Shown piece after piece: positions 22,220 to 32,731 of a DNA stretch of 64,000 nucleotides. Within the stretch, counting starts at the first letter, position 1; each line of letters opens with the position of its first letter. Made by a program: the position numbers and the translations under genes. This DNA is from Campanula takesimana (Eukaryota; Streptophyta; Magnoliopsida; Asterales; Campanulaceae): contig JAOWBW010001128.1 of the NCBI GenBank assembly GCA_026119855.1, positions 364,472-428,471 on the forward strand. The letters run 5' to 3'. The notes beneath the pieces are model-generated. The model was not told where the DNA came from, ran no database searches, and worked only from the letters and a program-made list of their open reading frames with translations.

Positions 22220-24123
22220 CAGTAAGGTCCTCGGGAGTTTTATCAGGGGAGACTGATGTGTCGTAAAGATTGCTGATGATAAGATCTCGGTGCTTCTTTG
22301 AGGATTAAATGAGGTCTCAAATGGAGATGTTTGCTTGAGTTTTCTTGAGTTGTGTCAACAAAGGATCTACGGGAGTGTCTCGAGCTTACGACCTTTGAGA
22401 AGAGGCGTTTTGGTGCAGAAGTAGTGGGGTTGTTTTCTATGACTCGTCCGGATCGAGTTAGCATGTTGACGTTCCCATTTTACTTATTTTTCCTATTCTC
22501 TAAGACCTCCCTCATTACCTCATCATAAGTCACAACGTAGGAAAAATTATCAATTGCATTTATAACATTGGAGCCCTTATTCACAATTGGGATTGAATAA
22601 GTAGTCTCCTCAAATTCTCCTAGCTCTATTACATTGACATCGTCACCGCTAGGCACTATGAACTCTTTCTTGTCTATGAGATCTTGGATGACATTGCGGA
22701 GGACAAAGCATTCCTCGGTGGTGCGGCCACTATATTGGTGGTAGTCACAATTCTTGTGGTGGGCATGGTTGGGATGTATCGTCTTGGGTTTGTACCCTTG
22801 GAGAGGAGTAACTTGTCCTTTGGCCTTGAGAGCTTCGAAGGCCTCGGTGATAGTCATGCCTTGGAGAGGAGTGTAGACACGATCATCTTGGAATTTCTTG
22901 CCTTGTGGAGGAGGAAACCTTTTGTAATTCCTCTTATCGGTAGTGACGGCATTAACCGAAGCCTCTTTGTTTGAGTTAGAGGCAGCCTTGTATCGGAAGC
23001 TAGGAGCATTTTTCTTGATTTCTTTGAGCAAGTCATCCATTCGGACCCCCGCTTCATACATTTGAGAGAAATCAGCATAGCAAGACCCACTTAAATAGGT
23101 ACGGAGATCAATCTTTAGTCACTTGAGGAAGATGTCCATTTTCTCCTTAGTGTTAGGCCTCTCGACAATTTCCGCAACCTTGTCATTCCACCTCCTTGTA
23201 AAATCAATAAAAGACTCATTGTCCCTTTGGGTGGTGTTCTCGAGCTCTTTCTTAGTTAGGCGATGAGTGGTGTTGCCTTGGTATTGACTCTTGAAGGCAA
23301 GTATAGCAGCGTCCCAATCAAGATGGACTGTGAGCGGGAGAGTTGCATACTAATTCTTTGTAGCCCCCTCGAGAGTAAGAGGGAAGCATTGTGCCATAAC
23401 TTTAGGAGAGACCTTCTTCGAACCATAGCTCATATGTAAGTCTCGATGTGTGCCATGGGGTAAGAGTTTCCATTGAACTTGCTGATGTCGGGCATCTTGA
23501 ACTTGTCGGGGAGAGCAGCCATGGTGCTCATGAGAATGGAGGACTGATAAAGGCTCGTGTCGGGACTTTTCTCCAAGTTGAGGCTGTTGAAACGTTGATC
23601 TATGTAGGCCATAATTGAATCAACCATCTTGTGTTCATTGTTCTCGGTGCTTGGTTCCCCTATTTTCTTGGTGCGGGCACTGACATAGGGGCTTTCAAAC
23701 AAGCCTTTGGTCCACTCGGACTCGTCATTGTCTTTTTGTGTCTTTACCCTTGGCAAGCTTGGTGAGCTTCTCTTTCATTTGCCCCATTTCGGCCTCGTGG
23801 GCCTCTCTTTGATTGTCAAGATGGGATTGCCAAAGATCATTCTTATTTTGGGACTCTTTGTTAAAAGTGGAGACTTGCTCTTGGAGCACTTGGACCATAG
23901 CTGAGAGTTGTTCGATAAACATGGTGTTGCTGTTGCCGGTCATAGTTGCTGCTGGAGCTGTTGGAGTGATCACTTCACGAACTAACCGATTCGCTGAATC
24001 CCGGTAGACACGATAAGTACCAATTGAACCTATATTGCAGAAGAGGCCCTTGTCACTCTTGAGTAACACTTTCGGTCCATGAAGAGGTTTGGAACACACA
24101 GTGGGCACACGACTCAAAACCAC
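22220..24123 (-). pseudogene. Tat Gag
   Basis: 24123-23725 (VREVITPTAPAATMTGNSN, then a coiled-coil-like stretch SAMVQVLQEQVSTFNKES) shifts frame near 23750 into 23756-23430 (MVDSIMAYIDQRFNSLNLEK, PDKFKMPDISKFNGNSYP). The capsid core follows through stops near 23430, 23350 and 23120. 23061-22480 is open and holds the zinc-finger-like CDYHQYSGRTTEECFVLRN. 22464-22220 is a short proline and serine region leading to the protease, with stops and a frameshift. Gag would form the particle and bind RNA. Confidence 0.85.
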
Positions 24124-25240
24124 ATAAAGAAAAGACCTTTTTTTTATAAGTCGGAGGGACTGGATCCCTTTTGAGTTTCTAAGGAAATAATGGAATCGTC
24201 ACACTAGTATATAGACCTTCTCGCGGTCCCATATACTCATCGGATTCCATCACGCTTGTGAATCCTACACATGCCGGGATTAAACTAAATTAATGTAGTA
24301 AATCATACATACGACGACGGATTTTTTATTTTCGTCCATAATAACCACTTGGGGACGGAGTTTTATTTCGTCCATGATAACCACTTGGCATGTATGTTTT
24401 GAAGACATTAGTTTAAGGAAATCTCGGCACATGAAAAATGACTTAGTCACGGAGTGTTAGACATTAGCTAGAATTGTGTTGGCTTGTGCTTGGCTAATGA
24501 GAGGCTTAAAGGTCACCCCGGCATGTAGTCATGAACTACGCCATGGGCTGAGGTCTACCGCTTCGAGAGAGTCAAGGTCGGGTGGAGCTTGAAACTCTCT
24601 AGGACGGGCCTCGACGGGTTTGGGGTTATGAACTTGTGTGACTCGATAGTGAGCAATTTATAAGAATTTGTGCATGTAGTGTGAGGTCTAACATGTGACA
24701 AAACATTTTTTACTTTTTTTTTATGAAAGAAAAGAAAATAAGCACATAATTTACAACTCTCGAATCACCCGTGTGACCGATAAAGTAAAACACGAAAGTA
24801 AAACAGTCTAAAGGTCCAAATTAGTCCATGATGCAGGCAATTGTGCCCACACCCCCATCATTCTGCCCTATTCTGAAACTGTTCCTGTTCTGGAAAACCA
24901 CCCAGAAGTGCGCGCCTCTGGCCTGTGTTATGGGATGCGCGCGCCTGGCACAGAGTGTATTGGAGGCGCCCGCTTCTGGACAAACCTATCATATTTTCAG
25001 ACTTTGGACTCAGGGGATTGCCCTGGTCCTGAATGTCTATTGGAACCCCTACAGATATGATTAGTGTAGAAGAAAGAAGAAGAATAGGAAGAAAATTAAG
25101 AAGCAGGTGACTCTGGTCCTTGATGTGGCCCGCGCGCCTTAGGCCAAGAAGGTCAGAGGCGCACGCTTCCCCCATCAAGAACCAGAATGCCTAGAAAGAT
25201 ATAGACTTTGATCAAAAACGCAAGTTTAACCCTCAAACTT
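24124..25240 (-). other. Tat leader, noncoding
   Basis: About 1.1 kb between primer site and gag. No credible ORF. It contains GC-rich iterons (24908-25165) that match the word in this element's LTR. Confidence 0.75.
24908..25165 (-). repeat. GC-rich iterons in the Tat leader
   Basis: Plus-strand copies lie near 24909 (TGCGCGCCTCTGG), 24936 (TGCGCGCGCCTGG), 24965 (GGCGCCCGCTTCTGG), 25131 (CCGCGCGCCTT) and 25158 (GGCGCACGCTT). Spacing within groups is 27-29 bp. Most contain CGNNCG. The word is that of the LTR array at 25978-26048. Confidence 0.75.
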
Positions 25241-25257
25241 CCCCAGCAGAGTCGCCA
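25241..25257 (-). other. Primer-binding site of the Tat element
   Basis: The minus strand reads TGGCGACTCTGCTGGGG one base inside the 5' LTR. It is not the tRNA-Met type; it resembles the tRNA-Arg-type site known from Ogre/Tat elements, which I could not verify. Confidence 0.75.
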
Positions 25258-25850
25258 CTGTAGATACCCCGGGAGGCCAGGCTTGGCTAGAGCATGCGAG
25301 TTACCCTAGGATGTCTATTTGTGTTTTGATTTGTTAGAGTCGCCACCTATGTTTTAGAGGAACATAAGAAAAACCTAATATTTAGCCTAAGTTTGATACG
25401 AAAACAGAGATTCTTGTTATGAGGTTTGGGGGGTTAGGTTACGAGATGGGAAGTACTTAAACACCCATCTCGCCCAACTAATGTTGGTCTTGCTTGATCA
25501 AAGTCTACATAAATAATAAAATGTTCTTCCTATTCTTGACTACAATAAATGGGGAGGGTTTTAAAAGGGGTGTTTTGAATGTAGGGAGATAACTCCCTGA
25601 CTAGCTTCAATGAAATGAAGTAATCTTTGGTGTCATGTCCCAAAATGTTTGGGTGATTGCAGTTTTGATGAAATAAAATCGAAGAAGAGAGATGAAGTAG
25701 AGAAGAGAGAAAGAAAAGTCTTGTTTACCTATCCTTCAAAATGACTCCAAGTTCTTAGGAAAATGCCTTGAGAATACTTTGAAAGTGATTTTTGTATAGT
25801 TTTCTTATGTTCCAAAAAGAGAGTCCTTTGAAATGGAGGTGAAGGGGGGG

Positions 25851-25858
25851 TTTTTATA
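25851..25858 (-). promoter_or_regulatory. TATA box in the Tat LTR
   Basis: The minus strand reads CCTATAAAAACCCC. The iterons lie 120-190 bp upstream. Confidence 0.65.
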
Positions 25859-25977
25859 GGTAAAAGAGATGTGTTTTTGCTGCCAAAACCAAGTCACAAA
25901 GATCAGTTTCCCAGGCAAATCCTGTTAAAGGAGCAAGGGAGGGATTCTTGGACAGAAATCTGTAACTGACGCCCAGG

Positions 25978-26048
25978 TGCGCGCGCCTCCTGCGTTGGTG
26001 GCGGGATGCGCGCGCTTTTGACCCCAAAGGGTGGAGGCGCGCGCCTTG
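25978..26048 (-). repeat. GC-rich iterons in the Tat LTR, 29-bp spacing
   Basis: Three copies at 25978 (TGCGCGCGCCTCC), 26007 (TGCGCGCGCTTTT) and 26036 (GGCGCGCGCCTT), exactly 29 bp apart. On the element's strand the core reads GGCGCGCGCAC, close to the T1 iteron. Confidence 0.85.
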
Positions 26049-26238
26049 GAGATGGCCTTTTTGACATAATAGACTAGAAAGTCAGCACTGTTATTCAGTT
26101 TGGTCCCTGAACTTAACGAGGTCAGTTAGGAACTTAACGGAAGTAACAGAAACTAACGAGAAATACTTAAAATAAGGAGAGAAAAAAATCAAATGTGCAA
26201 TCGGGGTGAGCGGTCAAAGGCGGGGTGTCTACACTACC

Positions 26239-27610
26239 CTAAGGCTTAAAAACCAAAGGATAGAAAATAGTTTTCTTGGAGAAAACGGACATGGATCGCA
26301 AGGTTCATATTGATAAAACACGACTAATTGAGTAAAGTTAATTCATAATGTCGATTATGATGAAACTTTATCACCCGTAGTCATGCTTAACGTTATTAGA
26401 ATTCTAATTGTCATGACCTCATATTTCGAATATGAAATATGACAGATGGATATCAAACTATATTCCTTAATAGGAACTTACTTTAGGATGTGTTTGATAC
26501 AACCTAAAAGTTTTGATTAATCCATAAAATTCTAATAAAATATGCAAGTTGCAGAAATCCATGAGATGGATTGACGCAAACTACTTGGAGTGAAATTTCA
26601 TTTTGATGTAGTATTCAAAGAGTTTGAATTCATCAAATATGAGACTTGTGATTGCAATAAATTTAGTGGGAGCGTAATATTATTTCTAGTCTAATATATA
26701 TGGTTGACATATAATTCATTTTGAAAGAGTTTCTCAATGAAAGACTTGGATAAAGCCATTTATATCCTTGGAATTTAGATTTATGGAGATAAATCTAAAA
26801 GATTGATTGGTTAAAGTCAAACTACTAATGTAGACAAGATAGTGAAAAGTTCACTATGCAAGACACTTTGGAGAGGTTACTTGCAAAGTCTAATGGCATT
26901 AATCTGTGCAAGATTTTGTCTTACTGGAAGACTAATGAGCAAGAATACATGATTAGGATTCCATATGCTTCGGCAATTGGATCTATCATGAAAATCATGC
27001 TAATGTACTAAGACCGGATGCCTCATATACTTGGAGTATGATGAGATAATACCAATCGGATTCTAGTGAAAGGCACTAGTTAAGAAACATCCTTATGTTC
27101 TTGAGAAGAACCAGAGGATGCATTCTTGATCTTTGATGGAGTGAAAGATGATCTTGTAATAGTTAGATAGATGCATTCTTACAAACCAACAAAGATAAAT
27201 ATTGCAGTATAAATACATGTTTATGTTTAATAATGGTGTTAGAAGAGTTCTAAATATACCATTACTATTCTACAAAAGGTTGAGTATCTAGTGACATGGG
27301 ATGCAACTAGAAAATTGTTTGGATTAAGATACTAATTAGTAAACTAGAAATCGTTTCTAGCGTCACTAATTTAATGGACCTTCATCGTTCCAATAATTGT
27401 TATTGCACAATCCAAGGGGCTAATGTCTTATCTAAACATATGCTCGGACGTTTCTATCTTATACGAGAAATCTTCTAAGATGGGAGATGTCAAAATATGT
27501 AAAATACCATATGATGATAACAAGGATAATCATCTTACAAAGCTCGCTTGCAATAATGATGGAGATCATAACTAAGCTCAATGGGTATTGGATACACGTT
27601 GATTGGGCCA
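26239..27610 (+). pseudogene. Copia-b RT and RNase H remnant
   Basis: No long frame is open, but pieces in shifting frames match the Copia-1 protein. Examples are the RT start near 26260, CKLQKSMRW near 26550, KDLDKAIYILGI followed by a stop near 26745, the segment around LRRTRGCILDL near 27100, and FYLIREIF near 27450, close to the RNase H end. Stops and small indels occur every few dozen bases. It ends just before the purine tract. This is a very old copy of the same copia clade as Copia-1. Confidence 0.8.
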
Positions 27611-27626
27611 AGTGCAAGTGGGAGAT

Positions 27627-28689
27627 TATTGGATATTATGCCCTAGGCCCTTGAGAAAGGTCTATGCGTTATATCATAGCTTCATTGTTATAGAGATAAC
27701 AAACCCGATTATTATATCTTTTGCATGTTTACTATAATGATCATTGTCCCTAGCACTTATGAAGATCTAGCATGAGTTTAATGGATAATCATATGATGAT
27801 TATGGTGCATAGGATACGGATTAAACTTGTGGGTACTTGTTGGAGAACAAGGTACTGGATAGACCCGTTATGAGATTTATGTCATGGTCAAATGTCATAA
27901 TTAAATCTCATAATAGTTATATCATTTGATATCCTTAGACCTGAGATTATCATAGTCTTCCACATGATGAACATTATGTTTGACGTACTCAAACGCTACC
28001 TTTAACCGGGTGGTTATAAAGGCTACGATTGGCATAATCAAATTCATGTAGGGAAGAATGATAATTCAAGATGGGATTTGTCCCTCTCTCAAGAGAGATA
28101 TCTGCTTGGCCACTCGATGAGTGAGATTGATGATAGTGTATGGCCATGCCCAAATGAATTGATGTGTTCGATGTCATTTGCTCATATCAATCTGCTCGGG
28201 ATCGAGAAAGCATTCGACAACATAAGTTAACGTGGACCATGACTTATGTCCAATATGATATCGCGTGACAAAGGGATTATGATATGTTCTATAAGGTAAC
28301 TTTGGACTTTCAAAGATGTACTAATTGGGTAGTCATAATGGCTTGCTAGAGTCCGCTTATGACTTACGGGTTCTGACTCGTTCGGACTCGTTGCCAACTT
28401 AGTATAATCCTATTGGGTCACACACAATAGAACGGATTGGAAAAGGCTAAAAATTTGGGATTTTCTGGACTCTGACTGTATGGCTACTATACCCGGCCCA
28501 GGTCATATTGTTCAGAATTCTTGTACGACAAGGAATCCCGATCCCAATCAAAATTAGGTCAGACCCTCATATAAGATATGCAGCCGGGTTTAACAGCCTC
28601 TAATAGTGATTTTGGAAATCACAAACTATTGTTTTAGAAACAATAAATTATAGAGAGGTATGATTATTTATTTTGAGATTGAGAATCAT
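27627..28689 (+). repeat. Copia-b 3' LTR, truncated
   Basis: It matches the solo LTR (20827) and Copia-c LTR (39712) for about 1,060 bp, then switches at about 28685-28692 to the Sirevirus-like LTR. The last about 310 bp are missing. The iteron region near 28483 reads CTGTATGGCT, where other copies have CCGTACGGCT; both CpGs have become TpG. Confidence 0.88.
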
Positions 28690-29093
28690 TCAAGAACGAA
28701 CCTCTTCAAATTTGTGTGTTTCATCTTTATTTTCTATTGTGTTCTTTAATTTTATGTTTGTGGTTTCTCACCTAGTTCATCTATGGTATGATCAGAAAAA
28801 TGACAAGTGTTTTCCCTTTGATCTTTAAGTTATAATTATCTTGTGCATCATATTGTTTTCAACCAAGTCAAACCGCCCAACTCTTTATCTATCCACTTTG
28901 ACCAAACCGTAAACCTCCACTGTGCATTTTATTAGTTCGGTTTCATTGCCTGGAACCGCAGTTGGAGTTGGCCAAACTAATAAGCACTCGGTTGAATTTT
29001 GTAAGGGTATTTTTGAAAAAGTTGAAACCGCTATCCCCCCCCCCTTAGCGGTTCTATACCTTTGTTGCCCTCTAAGACCAAAAAGTGGTATCA
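28690..29093 (+). repeat. S-plus 5' LTR, last 404 bp
   Basis: It matches the reverse complement of 42542-42945 in the S-minus LTR, including CGAACCTCTTCAA near 28696 and the ACCGCTAT / TAGCGGT pair around a C-tract near 29025-29047. The LTR terminus reads CCAAAA instead of CCAACA. Confidence 0.87.
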
Positions 29094-29095
29094 GA

Positions 29096-29107
29096 GCATA
29101 TCCACCA
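29096..29107 (+). other. Primer-binding site of S-plus
   Basis: TGGTATCAGAGC, two bases after the LTR end. Confidence 0.9.
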
Positions 29108-29149
29108 AAAACTTATTTTTACAAGCTTAACCGCTTGGGTGCTGATCCA

Positions 29150-30436
29150 ATGGCAAACATAAATACCCATATGATGAACACATCCAACTCAAATCACTTA
29201 CCGATTCTGGATGAAGATAGTTTTATCTTTTGGAAAGATAGGATGATGAAACACATGATTTCAGTTGATTATAGACCATGGACTGCGGTTGTGGAAGGAC
29301 CAAATGTTCTTATGAAAGCTAACCCACGTGCAGATACTGCTGGACAACCTGCTGAAATCAGGAAGCTGGAAAGTGAGTGGACCGATGCAGATCGCAACAA
29401 TGTGGACTAAGATGAAAAAGTTATGTCTATGCTTGTTTCAGCTATTGACCTAAGGACTCATTCAAAGGTGCTGCACTGCAAAACCGCAAAGCAACTTGGG
29501 ATGCAATAGTTGACTTTGTGGAAGGAGATGTTGATACCAAGAAGAACCATCTCTACCAACAGAGAAGACTTTTTGATTATTTATCAAGGATCCAAAGGAA
29601 TCTCTTCGTCAATGCTATAAATTGTTCATTGAAATTGTCAATGTGTGTTTCAAACTAGGTCATGTCTACTCAAATACAGACTTGAATATGAGATTCATGC
29701 AATCCCTTGGTAGCAAATGGTTGATTAAGACTACAAATATCGAAGGCAACAAAGACCTTGAAGCTCTTGATCTTTGTCATTTATATGCCATGCTGAAGGT
29801 ATTTGAATTCAAGCTTGAGGAAGTCCATGAACCGAAAACAGATTCAAGACTATCTCTCTAGTCGCATTTAACAATACCTCATCTTCAACCCGCAATCCAG
29901 ACCACCATCAAGCCATACCTCACCTCCACTTACAAACCACACCTCTTGATCAGAATGTCACCATATATAACCCTCCAACCACACCATCTAAATACTATCC
30001 ACCATCTCATCAACCTTATCCACAATCTCATCAATCTTACCAGCTATCTTATCAATCCTACACTCCATCTCAATGCTCCTATTCTCAGAGTAGCATCTCA
30101 GTCCTCATGTTCTAATCAAGTTGACTTTGATGACATGGATGATGAAGAATTTTCCTTATATGTGAAGAAATACACAAATTCAGAAATAACAACAAAGCTC
30201 AATTTCCATCCAAAAGCCCTGCAAAGTTTGTCCCTCCAACAAGATTCAACAAAATGTTGATGCTAAGAAAAGGGATGACTTGGTGTGTTACAACTGTAGA
30301 CAACTAGGTCACTTTGCCTCCAGTTGTCCCAAACCGCGCTATAAAGCTGCACCAGCTAAGAAACCGTTTAACAAAAAGTTCATAAAGAGAATGGGAATGG
30401 TAACTAAACAAGCAGACCAACCGCTTACATGAATGG
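29150..30436 (+). pseudogene. S-plus Gag, part before the T1 insertion
   Basis: The ATG at 29150 opens MANINTHMMNTSNSNHLPIL, then DEDSFIFWKDRMMKHMIS, a copia Gag N-terminus. A stop at 29408 and frameshifts near 29460 and 29590 interrupt the capsid; it resumes as FIEIVNVCFKLGHVYSNTDL (29622-29861). A long proline, histidine and threonine-rich linker follows in shifted frames. Near 30290 a zinc knuckle reads CYNCRQLGHFASSC. T1 inserts at 30437. Gag would package RNA, but this copy is broken by at least four changes besides the insertion. Confidence 0.82.
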
Positions 30437-31255
30437 TGTCACGACCCGAAAACTAGGCTCTATTTTATTAGTAATAAATAATTATTATTTATTTATTTAA
30501 ATTATTATTTATTTAAATATTTATGTGTGCATTTTATGTTTCATAATAATTATGCCTAGCATTTTATTTGAGTCATTTGGGTTAGTGTAGTATTGTTGGG
30601 TCTTAATTGTTAGTAGGGAGTGTAAGTATTTGTGCTAGTAGGGGAGGGGGCCTTAGTGTAAGTTCTTTTAAATCATTCTCCTACTCCCTCCCTACTCTTC
30701 CTCCTCCCTCACTCTTTCACCCTCACCTCACCATCTATCCCAGCAACTCTCTCTCTCTCTCCTATGTTTTGGGTAAGTTTTTCTCTCTTTCATTCTCTCT
30801 TCAATCTAACCATCTTCCTCTTGTTATTTCTCATTTCTTAAAAGATGAAACTTGTTTAGATCGTCGTTAGGATCGTAGAGGGCTAAAAATATTCGAGTTC
30901 GGCAACTTTGAGAAAATTCAAGTAAGTTGCTTTTCCCCCATTTATGCTAAAAATGTTCATCCTATGCTTAGATGATACTATGATTACCATTTATTGCTTC
31001 TTTGGTTGATTTTGAGATGATTTACATTTTTATTCATTTTTGTGAAATTTGGTATTTGAATCTTGTGTTGGATTTCTAGATGTTGTTATTTAGCCCCATT
31101 GCAAGTCTATAAATTGTTTTGGTTCATAGTTGTGTATATTGTAAGTCTTGGTTCCAAGTATTTGTGAAATGGTGAAGATTTGGGTTTGGTTTGATTTTGG
31201 GTTGAAAATGGAGGAACCCAGGAATTTTGGCCGGATTTTTCCCCTCCGGGCAAGG

Positions 31256-31440
31256 GGGCGCGCGCACCCTTTGGGAGGGGGCGTGCGCACCCTTATGCGC
31301 TTTGTGACCAAAACCTTCTGATGTCTTAGGGCGTGCGCACCCTTTTCGGGCGAGCGCGCGCACCCTCCTCTGGCCCTTTTGGCATGAACCTTCTGATCAC
31401 CTAGGGCGCGCGCACCCTCCCTGCGTGGGCATGCGCCCCC
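31256..31440 (+). repeat. GGGCGYGCGCACCC iterons in the T1 5' LTR, three pairs
   Basis: Copies start at 31256, 31279, 31329, 31352, 31404 and 31427. Spacings are 23, 50, 23, 52, 23, so they form three pairs with the same 23-bp step. Each has CGCGCG or CGTGCG; the last reads CATGCG, a CpG lost to CpA. The word differs from TR-GAG although it lies at the same place in the LTR. Confidence 0.92.
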
Positions 31441-32513
31441 TCCGCTGTACAAGCCTTGAGCTTCATTCCCTTGTACTTTTCGTAGACAACCTTTGATAAT
31501 TCATAACTCTCTCATCCGGACTCCGTTTTAGGTGTATAAGCTATCGTTTTAAAGCTCTCCTCGAGCTCTTCGAGATGAGTGAATAGTTTTGGTTGTGTGC
31601 TTGGGTTAACTGGATCCTTTGTGATCAAATGTGATATGGGAATTGTGTTATCATTGTTGAGATTATTGGAACACTTTAATTGTGTGTTGTTGGTTCATTT
31701 CACTTTCTTGGTGACTTCTTGGTATGGTTCCCTAATTTGGAATCATTAGTTGTTTATCATGCTAGTATTTATTTCTTAGCATTTATTTGAAAGTCCAGCT
31801 GGTATTTGTGGTTGTGTCGGGCGATGTGAGATATTGTGATGGCACCGGCCAAGTCCATTATGGTGTCGACCATTGTTTTGCCCTTATTTTTCTCTTCCAG
31901 ATCGGCCTTGGTTGAGACGTTTGGAGCATGACTTTGTGGAATGGCTCCCGCCCTTTGTGGCGCATTACTTTGTTATTGGTTCCGGTACCGGGGAATTCTC
32001 TTCAGCTTTCATGCTATTATGAAGATGATGATTTGTTGATTATTGAAGCTGCGCAGCGACCTTTATTTGGTCTATCGGTTTGGAAAACCTTGGCTAATAT
32101 CCTTTGTTATGTTTTCATTACCGCTGCTATCTGATATATGATAATTGCTATGTGTTATGCGATTTATTATTGATTATTGCATCATAGCATGTCATGTAGT
32201 TACATTAGTAACTTATTGAGATTTATCTCACCCCCTTTCTTTTTATCTTTGTTTTTCCTTAAACCCCCCCCAGGACCAAGGAATTAGACTCGCTGATCAC
32301 GAGGACGTCGCGAGGGTTGAGCTTTTGGGGCAAGTGTATATTGGTGGGTTTACATTATATAAATGTGTAACACTTTTGGGGATAGTTGTACCACACTTTG
32401 ACGTCATTAAAATTTGTATATTTTATTATTTTGAGTGTAAAGTTATGGAGCTTACACTAGTTTATATTTTGTTGTTAAGTTGGATTTCAAAACTTTGAGT
32501 TATCATCTTTTGG

Positions 32514-32520
32514 TATAAAA
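32514..32520 (+). promoter_or_regulatory. Possible TATA box near the end of the T1 LTR
   Basis: TTGGTATAAAAAGG, about 95 bp before the LTR end, matching the site at 11076 in TR-GAG. Confidence 0.45.
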
Positions 32521-32613
32521 AGGAAATTTTTATCTTCATTATTTTAGAGTTTATTGTTTAAGTCGACGTCCAGCTCGCGATCTCGGGCCCGCGGGGTTCG
32601 GGGTCGCGACAGT

Positions 32614-32625
32614 TGGTATCAGAGC
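32614..32625 (+). other. Primer-binding site of T1
   Basis: TGGTATCAGAGC two bases inside the 5' LTR. Confidence 0.93.
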
Positions 32626-32731
32626 TTTGGTTTAGCTCTAAGTATAAGTCTAGGTGGACTAGTATGATCTAGGAGGGTAGTTGTGTTCGGAGTGAGTAAC
32701 GGTTGATGTTTTCTGCAGGTAATTGTTCTCA

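Larger units (their letters stand above)
7741..26233 (-). mobile_element. Tat-type Ty3/gypsy retrotransposon, interrupted by three insertions
   Basis: The element reads right to left: 5' LTR 25259-26233, primer site, leader, gag (24123-22220), protease (20826-20618), a G-patch-bearing linker, RT, RNase H, a second RNase H, and integrase (17417-16602 joined to 8451-7866). RT before integrase defines Ty3/gypsy, and the extra RNase H domain (FFDGAANKHGYGIG) marks the Tat lineage. Insertions are a solo copia LTR (20827-22214), TR-GAG (8452-16596) and Copia-1 at its left. The 3' LTR must lie beyond the window's left edge. Many stops and frameshifts show it is the oldest layer on this side, apart from the Copia-b remnant next to its right end. 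Confidence 0.9.
25259..26233 (-). repeat. Tat 5' LTR
   Basis: 975 bp, beginning TGTAGATACCCCG and ending CGGGGTGTCTACA on the plus strand; the ends are inverted repeats with one mismatch. Next to it is the primer site on the left and the Copia-b remnant on the right. Five bases after it read CTACC, a possible target duplication whose partner is outside the window. Confidence 0.9.
26239..28689 (+). mobile_element. Copia-b: decayed copia element, 3' half
   Basis: Remnants of RT and RNase H (26239 to about 27600), a polypurine tract (27616-27626, AAGTGGGAGAT) and an LTR from 27627 that breaks off at about 28689. The left half is cut off by the Tat element. The LTR start reads TATTGG instead of TGTTGG. 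It is much more decayed than the other copia copies. Confidence 0.85.
30437..32611 (+). repeat. T1 5' LTR
   Basis: 2,175 bp. It shares end sequences, the ATTTA-rich start, the CGGACTCCG box (31502-31560), the GCTGCGCAGC palindrome (near 32049) and a C-tract (near 32266) with TR-GAG, but carries a different iteron word. Confidence 0.94.

Noticed and set aside
24124..25240. An extra ORF upstream of the Tat gag, as in some Ogre elements.
   Set aside because: The frames on the element's strand (such as 25178-24858) run through iterons and show no domain or plausible composition.
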